Of a DNA stretch of 64,000 bases, positions 56,776 to 64,000 are shown piece after piece. Below the pieces are notes generated by a model. It saw only the letters and a list, made by a program, of their open reading frames with translations, was not told the DNA's origin and searched no databases. The stretch is taken from contig JAIWZP010000034.1 of the NCBI GenBank assembly GCA_025201375.1, forward strand, positions 1-64,000, given 5' to 3'. Numbering within the stretch: the stretch's first letter is position 1; each line of letters begins with the position of its first letter. A program made the position numbers and the translations under genes. This DNA is from Gongronella butleri (Eukaryota; Mucoromycota; Mucoromycetes; Mucorales; Cunninghamellaceae).

Positions 56776-58514
56776 AGCAACAGCGACAAAAAAAAAAAGG
56801 AGCGAAGCAGGAAAGAAAGGAAAACGTACCAAGCGGGCTCCTCTGGCCTGTTTTTCGCGGCCTTTATTATTTCAAAATCCGCCACGCGAAGTGCTCTTGC
56901 CACTGCCGAGGCTGAAATTCATGCACCTTTGTGTTCAAGCCGAAAGCTGGATCGTCAGATATAAAAACCCAAAACAATCATGCGTAAAACGCGTGAGCAG
57001 GCCCATGCAACGCCTACAACTGGTGCCACTTTTTTTGGAGCATGCCTTTTGTATCATAGAGTGAAGGTTGCGATCCGCACACGCTCCACCGACAATTTCA
57101 CAAGTCTAGATGCGCAAATTTCTTTCTTTTCATTATTGAGCTCTTGTTTTTTATAACTGTAAACACCCAGATAAGACACTGCAGATCTATTTCAATGAAT
57201 CTTGGTGCATGCAGCTTTTAATACTCATGTTAGACTGCAAAAATGAGGACTTGCACGCTTGATCAAAAAATTAACATCAAATCGCAATGACACACGTTTC
57301 TCGGTGCAATATGCTTGCATCTCCAAAGAAGGATGCTTGCATTTTGTTACAATCATTAACTGTTTAATCATGGGGTTGTTTGCAAAAATTCCCAAGGAGT
57401 TGCTTTATAAGCAATCGTTGTTTTGTGCAAATCTGGGCACAACTCGCCCAGAGAGGCACTGCAAAGCCTCGCTACGTGTCTCATATTGAAACGACAGGTT
57501 GAAAACATATGCCGGGACGTCGCTTGTGATCACCAAATGTCGTTGGAGCGCCCCAAACGCAAATTGAAAAAACAGTGATGGCAAGGCCTCGAACAGAAAT
57601 TAAAAATCCAGATTCTCGGAATGACGCCAAAATGGTACACGAGATGAATCCCATGGGGAAACCACGGAAAAGACAAAAAGGACTGCGATCCGTCTGTGGG
57701 TTGATGAGTGTTTATCGATTTTGGTTTAAACTTTGAAGGCGAATTGCGGGAGAAGAACGCGTCCCAAAGGCCACGCCGGCGCGTCCACTGGCTAGATATG
57801 GTCCAGGCGCATGAATTGGAATAGGAAGAGGCGCGTGTAACTCGACACTAGACGCGGTTTAACACGCGTCAAAAATTGTATATGATTTTGAAATCGTGTT
57901 TAAAATGCCAAAAATTCACATTTTTCATTGATCATCAATGTCCACGTACGCAGCAAGCCAAGGCTTTTCTGATGGTGCGTGTTTCTCGAAGATACATGTA
58001 ATTTTCGTTGAGATGACCTTGTGTCGAAAATAAGACCTAAAACGCATTTTACGCCAAAACCGGTCAGTGAACCCTCGCTTTTTATTGCATTTCTGACGGT
58101 GATCTTGATGCATTGACCATATGGGTGCTATGGCGTGGCAACCCGAGGATTTAAAATTCTCCATTTTCAACTCCTCGACTCTACCCCTTGGAAAATCAGT
58201 GGTTTTTGAATATCGCTATTGAGCGCCAACGGGAGGCCGCAGAGCCTTGGGAGTGGGCTCGTTTGAACGAGAAAGCGTAGAATAGTCGGATCAAAGAGTT
58301 TACTTGTTTGTAAACTGTAAACTTATTGACAAGCGACCAAAATACGATAAAGAAGTATCAATCGCCCAGATGTGTAGGATCTTGTCGCATGACGTGATGG
58401 AAAAAAGTAATCGGGATACGTGGGATCCCTGTCTAAATGATTGACACTATCCGAGTGGGCACAATGTAGCAATGTGCGGCAACAATGAGCCGCTTTTCTT
58501 TATTTTAAACATTC
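56776..58514. other. Intergenic region, no gene seen
   Basis: AT-rich with mixed composition and no recognisable domain in any frame. ACGCG words occur near 57,770-57,870. Unlike the two large blocks, it shows no TACTGTA/TACAGTA heptamers. An 81-codon minus-strand frame at 57,925-58,170 is probably chance. Confidence 0.6.
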
Positions 58515-60870
58515 TTATTGAATCTTCTTGCTCTTGCCCTTCCAAAGCTCGTTTCTGAGGATATATTTTTGCACTTTGCCCGTCCTGCAAAAGAGAGAAA
58601 TCAGGTCAGTTTAGGAGCCCTTGGCCACTCGCTCAAAAAAACTCAAAATGTATTGTTTCTTACCCAGTCTTTGGGATCTCCGTGACAAAAGACACCTTGG
58701 CGGGACACTGACACGAATTAAAAAAAGGGGGGTGAGCTGGCGCCTTTTCACGAGCTGGTCGTTACTAATTGTACCTTGTAGCCTGCCAGATGCTGGCGAC
58801 AAAAAGCGATCACTTGGTCCTGTGTCAGGCTTTGGCCTTGCTTGAGCACAATGAATGCATGGGGCCGCTCGCCCCATTTGTCATCCGGTGCGCCGACAAT
58901 CGCACTGTAGAGCAACAAAAAGAAAAGGGGGGTGTCAATCGCGTTTTTTTTTTTTTTAGCCCTTTTGCCCCTTTTCACACGTTTCTTTTTTGTTTTCGGC
59001 GCGCATCCAACGCGTTCATGAGTCTCTATGTTGACCTTACCACTCAAACACCTCATTCATCTCGGCCAAGACGCTCTCGACCTCGATGGAGCTGATGTTT
59101 TCACCGCCAGAGATGATGACGTCCTTGCTGCGATCGACAATCTCGATGACGCCGTCCGGGTGCCTGACCGCGAGATCGCCGCTCCAAAAGTAGCCATAAC
59201 GGAAAGAGTCGGCGGTCTGCTCGGGCTGGTTGTAGTAGCCCTTCATGTTGGCATTGCCGGAAAAGCACACCTCGCCAATGGCTTGCCCATTGCTGGGCAC
59301 ATCCTTGCCCGTTTGCGGGTCAAGCACGCGCACCTCGTCGGCAATCAGCGCATTCCACCCCTGGCGCGCAAGCATCTCGTGCTGCTTTTCCACATTGCCC
59401 GGGTAATACAATTCTTGATGATAGGGCTCGTATGTGAACGTCTGCGCACCATGCACTTCCGTCAGGCCATAAATTTGCGTCGGATGCATGTTCAGGGACT
59501 TTAGTTTCTTGATCAGCACGCTGCTCAACGCAGATCCGCCGCTCATGATCTTGATGGGCGTCGCAAGACGCGCAGCATCAGGGTGATTACAAATCTCGTT
59601 TTGCACCGTCGGTGCGCCATTGAAATGCGTCACGCCCTTTTCCTTGAAACACTTCCAGATGTACGTGTAGTCCATCTTACTAAGCATCAAGTGTTTGCCT
59701 ACAAAAAACAAAAAAAAAGTGGATTTTTTTTGTCGTCAGCATACGTTTTTTTTTTTTTTTTTTTGTTCGTTTCTGCGTGTACCTCCGACAGCCGTAATGG
59801 AGTAGGGGAAGCACCAGCCATTGCAATGGAACAGAGGGAGCTGGAAAAAACAAATTGCAATGGGTGAGTCGCGTCAATTGTCGCTCATTCCGCGTTTTAT
59901 CTTTTTTTTTTTGGAATCCATACCAGCCAAAAGTAGACGCTCGAAGAATTGAGGCTATCCTGGATGCAGTGGTTCAGTGCCGTCAGGTACACGCCACGGT
60001 ACGTCGCCATGACACCCTAAAAATTATACAAAAATCCGGGATCAGTTGCCTTTTTCCTTTTATTGCAACTCTTTTCTTTTTTTTTTTACCTTGGGTCGCC
60101 CTGTGGAACCAGAGGTATAGTTGATGGAGATGACGGCGTCCTCGTCGTTGACAAGAGGCATTTGTTTCCAAGGGCGCGCGTTTGCGTGTTTGTCGAGGAA
60201 TTGCTCGTATGGATCGGCATTGGGCGTCTCGGCCTGGTCGGTGACGTGCAGCATCTTGACCTTGGCGCAAACAGCGTCGGTCACCTGAGGCAGCAGGGTG
60301 TCCTGGACGAGCAACACGGAGCAGCCGGCGTGATCGATGATGTACTCGATTTCGGCGGGCGCCAGGCGCGCGTTCAATGGCACCATGATGGCACCCGCGG
60401 CAGGCACGGCAAAATGCGCCTCCAAAAAGGCGGGGATGTTGTTGCAAAGAATGCCCACACGTTCGCCCTTCTGAACACCATAATCGACCAACAGGCCGTG
60501 CGCAAGCCGCTGCACGCGTGCCGCAAACTCGCGGTACGTCCATTCCATGCCACGGTGCTCAATGGCCACCTTTTCCGCATACACCATCGCCGCTCGAAGC
60601 AAAAAGCGCAGCGGATCCAAAGGCGACTTGTACGGTACCTGGTCAGGGGTTCGATCCAGTCGTACTACACCCACAGGTTACACCAGCCAACCAAACACGA
60701 AAGGATCAGCAATCATCATGTCTTTTTTCGAGCACATGAAATCAAAGACAACGGTAAAATTGAAAAAAGTCTCACTTACACACGTCAAACGGCGCCGACG
60801 TCTCTAAATGCGACGCCACGCTCGCCAAGCGCCGCTGAGCCTTGTCGCGGTTGGAAGACGGCTCGGTCAT
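58515..60870 (-). CDS. AMP-dependent acyl-CoA synthetase (ANL superfamily), copy 1
   Basis: Activates a carboxylic acid through an acyl-adenylate to acyl-CoA. Exons: 60780-60870, 60090-60664, 59924-60016, 59783-59840, 59041-59698, 58775-58904, 58664-58707, 58515-58584; 572 aa. ANL motifs are present: P-loop INYTSGSTGRPK, QIYGLTEVHG, GYFWSGDLAVRHPDG, DRSKDVIISGGENISSIEVE and the catalytic-Lys motif PKTGTGKVQKYIL. C-terminus KKIQ is not a peroxisomal PTS1; no signal peptide, so probably cytosolic. The substrate cannot be read from sequence; the family includes medium/long-chain and aromatic acid ligases. A diverged paralog follows on the same strand. Confidence 0.92.
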
Positions 60871-62557
60871 GATTTTTGGAACAAAAAAAAAAGGAGAGGA
60901 AAAGGGTGAAGAGAGGGCGAGATAAAGAAAAAAAATAAAAGGTCTATGAAAAAAATCTAGAAAGAGAAAAAAAAAGTAGAAGAAAAAGGGGTTGCGTTGG
61001 CGCTCGCACCGTCCTTTATAGCCCTCCCCAATTAGGGGAGGAGAGGGATGCACGGTGGGAAAATTAAAGTCGCCTCGCCCAAAAAAAGAGAAACACTCAC
61101 TTGTCATCAAGGCCGCACTCGGCAAATGGCGGCAATTCATGGAGCGCACCCTTTTCAATGCCCGCCTGCATAAACGAGCGTTGCACACATCGATCAGACC
61201 CCTTTTGCTCGCTTGGAAGGGCACTCCCTCATGGAGCAGCCACCCGCATAAACGCCTCCTTGCTACTTTTAAGCATTTTGCCTTTTTTTTTTTTTCTCTC
61301 TTTTGCAGTCCCGGCATGCGTGCCGCGAGACACACCACACTTGCTTCATGATCATCATGATAATTCGTCCATTGGAAACTTTTTCTTTGCCCGGTCGTGT
61401 GGCCCAAAAAAGCAAAATTGGCTCAATATCAATTCAAAGCCCGGAAAATGACATTAGATCGCCCACGAAATTTGAAGGACAAGAGGAAAATATGGCCCTT
61501 ATCCATTCAGCCTATGGCAAAGACGAGCATTGTTCAACTCTTGGCGAGAAAATGGCCCATGGAGGCATGAAATCCATTTTTTTTTTTGATTTGATGGCGC
61601 ATAATTGACAGTGCATCTCTCGTAGCCTGATACCAACGCATTTTGCGCATAAATGCGACTATGCGCACGCGTTGGTTGCTGGCGATCACATGAAAATGCG
61701 CGCTGCACGTGCCACAAGACATGTCAAACAGGGTCCATTACCATGTTTTAAATGCGTCGACGCGCGCGTTTTTATAATGCCCAGGGAACGTCAATGTTTT
61801 TTCGTCTCGAGCACGCGTCCTGGTCAAATGAAAGCATTGATTCACTAAATTGCTGTTTTCTCGGCATCCGTAAAGCAAATGTCCCCGGAACGAGCCTTGC
61901 TGTGTAATTCTGTTGGTACGCCAGAACCCTGGCTTTATTTTCACCTTGTCGCTCCAAAGGATTCCGTCGCGATCTCGGGCAGCTTTTTCATAAAAATTGC
62001 ATAATTTTAGTACCCATCACAAAAATGTACAAAGCGAATGGATACAAAACTTTGTAAACATCAGGGCAATGCCCCAATCCTCCACTGGCTTGAATTTGAG
62101 GCTGCTTGCACAAGTTTCACTTGTCATTGCAGAGAAATACGAAAAAAACGAGAAAAAATGATCAAACAAGGATTTTATTGCGATCTCTCGACAGATATCC
62201 ATTTAATCCCTCTTTTTTATTGAATAGTACGCGATTCACGTGCTAAAAGCGCATATACTGTAATATGCAGTACATATGAAAATGATACAAAAACAACTCA
62301 AAGCAATGTATAGCAACGCGCCAAAAAAATAAAAGCCCATATCCAAGAATTCTGGCAATACAATGGTTTGATCTCTGCCAGACTTGGACCTGTTGATCCC
62401 TCATAGACGCCATGAAAAAAAAAACCTATTAGGCAATATCAAGATTTGTCCATTAAAAGAGATGAAAAAATAAAATAAATCGAGTTTTTGTGACGAATGT
62501 GCGCCGTCGTCGCAAGAATGATATGATAATAATATACACGTGTGTCTATCCGTTTAT
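60871..62557. other. Spacer between the two acyl-CoA synthetase genes
   Basis: No gene seen. Minus-strand TATA-like CTATAAAGG at about 61,014-61,022 lies ~145 bp upstream of the copy-1 ATG. One TACTGTA is present near 62,257. The remainder is AT-rich without repeats that I could match elsewhere. Confidence 0.5.
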
Positions 62558-64000
62558 TTATTGAATCCTCTTGGACCGGCCCTTCCACAATTCATTGCGC
62601 AAAATGTACTTTTGCACCTTGCCCGTGCTATTAAAAGAAAAGTATAAGGGTTTGTTGGAAATCAATTCTTTTTTTAAAAAATGTTTTTATGCTGTCTTAC
62701 CTTGTCTTTGGGATGCTGTCAACAAAGATTACTTTAGCGGGACACTGCAAGATTGGAAAAAAGGGAGGGGGGCGTCAGCACGCCCATTTCACATGGAGAA
62801 TTGCATGAAAATAGGTGACATGATTACCTTGTACCCTGCGAGATTCTTTCGGCAATGCGCAATGACCTGCTCTTGCGTGAGAGACGCGTTTTGCTTCAAG
62901 ACAATAAACGCCACCGGCCGCTCGCCCCACTTTTCATCAGGACCACCAACGATTGTGCTATAAAAAAAAAACGGACAATTAAATGAGATGGCCTCTTTTT
63001 TTTTTTACATTTTCGCATTTTTTTTTCTTTCTCTCTCTCTCGAGGGGATGGGTGACTTACCATTCAAAGACTTCATTGATTTGCACGAGAACGCTCTCGA
63101 CCTCGATGGAGCTGATATTTTCGCCACCAGAGATGATGACATCCTTGCTACGATCGACAATCTCAATGACGCCGTCCTTGTGCCTGACGGCAAGGTCGCC
63201 GGTCCAAAAGTAGCCGAATCGGAACGCCTTGGCGGTTTCTTCGGGGGCATTGTAGTAGCCCTTCATGTTCGTATTGCCTGAAAAGCAGATTTCGCCGATG
63301 GTCTGGCCATTGCTGGGCACATCCTTACCGGTGTCGGGATCCAAGACACGGATCTCGTCGGTGACAATCGTATTGTACCCTTGCAGCGCCATCATCTTGT
63401 ATTGCGCGTCGCGATCACCCGGGTATCGCTGCTCCAAGTGCCACTCGTCATATGACACCGTGTTGGGTCCATAAGTCTCGGTGAGCCCATACGCCTGCAC
63501 AGGGCACAAATTCAGGTCGTTCATCCGCTTGATCAGCGACGCAGGCAGCGCCGCGCCGCCCGTCATGATGCGAACCGGCTTTGGCAAACGTGTCGCCAAC
63601 GGATGGTTGCAAATCTCATTGTGGATGGTCGGCGCGCCATTATAATGCGTCACCCCCTCCTCCTTGAGACACCGCCAAATGTACCCGTAGTCCATCTTGC
63701 CAAGCATCAGCTGCTTGCCTAAAAAATAATAGAATAATAAAAAAAAGGTAAAAACCAGCCCATTGAGCCTCATTGTCTCTCCTGTGCTCCTGCTCCAGAT
63801 AGAAGCTTACCGCCGATGGCGACCATAGCCCAAATGAAACCCCAATCTGAAAGAAAAGAAAAAAAAGAATTGAATGCGTCATTAATACCATCAAAGGACC
63901 AAAATATGAACTTACTATTGCAGTGGAAGCCAGGGAGTGTCATCAGCATGACACTAGCGGACGTCAGGCTGCCTTGGATGCAGTCATTGAGCGCTGTCAA
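62558..64000 (-). CDS. AMP-dependent acyl-CoA synthetase, copy 2 (5' end beyond window)
   Basis: Paralog of the neighbouring gene. Exons in window: 63916-64000 (continues), 63811-63846, 63061-63718, 62828-62957, 62701-62744, 62558-62627. It carries QAYGLTETYG, GYFWTGDLAVRHKDG, DRSKDVIISGGENISSIEVE and PKTSTGKVQKYIL, ending RSKRIQ. The last four exons have exactly the same lengths as in copy 1, but upstream the intron pattern differs: copy 2 has one intron (HCN|NWGF) where copy 1 has two nearby. The N-terminal half, including the P-loop, lies off the right edge. Confidence 0.9.

Overview
This window is eukaryotic nuclear DNA, most likely from an early-diverging fungus of the Mucoromycota type. 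The pointers are intron-rich but compact genes, a fungal CCH1 channel, a fungal/plant-type RIT1 tRNA modifier, an O-GlcNAc transferase, an intact Crypton recombinase and benzimidazole-insensitive-type residues in beta-tubulin. The phylum is an inference from gene content. Introns are short and extremely homopolymer-rich: an A-run follows the donor and a T-run precedes the acceptor. I placed every splice site by checking reading phase, and each multi-exon model adds up in frame.

Gene islands. 1-8,400 (minus strand): a Cch1-type voltage-gated calcium channel, cut by the left edge, and the ERAD ubiquitin ligase HRD1. 20,419-37,739: an LRR protein, an OGT/SPINDLY-type glycosyltransferase, an HRP1/DAZAP1-like two-RRM protein, beta-tubulin, RIT1 and an SRR1-domain protein. 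46,693-60,870: TRAPPC12, METTL16, MED31, EMC1, a DUF3512-like protein and an AMP-dependent acyl-CoA synthetase. A paralogous acyl-CoA synthetase runs off the right edge (62,558 to the end). Neighbours are tightly packed: RIT1/SRR1 and MED31/EMC1 are divergent pairs with 136 and 182 bp between start codons, and METTL16/MED31 converge with 83 bp between stops.

Repeat blocks. 8,760-20,300 and 37,800-46,600 are AT-rich and gene-poor. They hold an intact Crypton-type tyrosine recombinase gene, a frameshifted retrotransposon gag split by two adjacent CAGT-ended (Tc1/mariner-type) MITEs, several further terminal-inverted-repeat elements, a dispersed non-coding repeat family in at least five copies, a CACTA/Plavaka-like transposase fragment, minisatellites and a tRNA-like Pol III cassette.

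The most notable pattern is a scatter of roughly fifty TACTGTA/TACAGTA heptamers, often chained (TA-CAG-TA-CTG-TA), almost confined to these two blocks. They match the canonical excision footprint of Tc1/mariner elements with CAGT ends, so the blocks look like a graveyard of repeated transposon excisions. Other highlights are Tyr167 and Ala198 in beta-tubulin (both classical benzimidazole-resistance states), two GC-AG introns found by homology and phase, and a foldback repeat in which one arm carries a 13-nt palindromic insertion.
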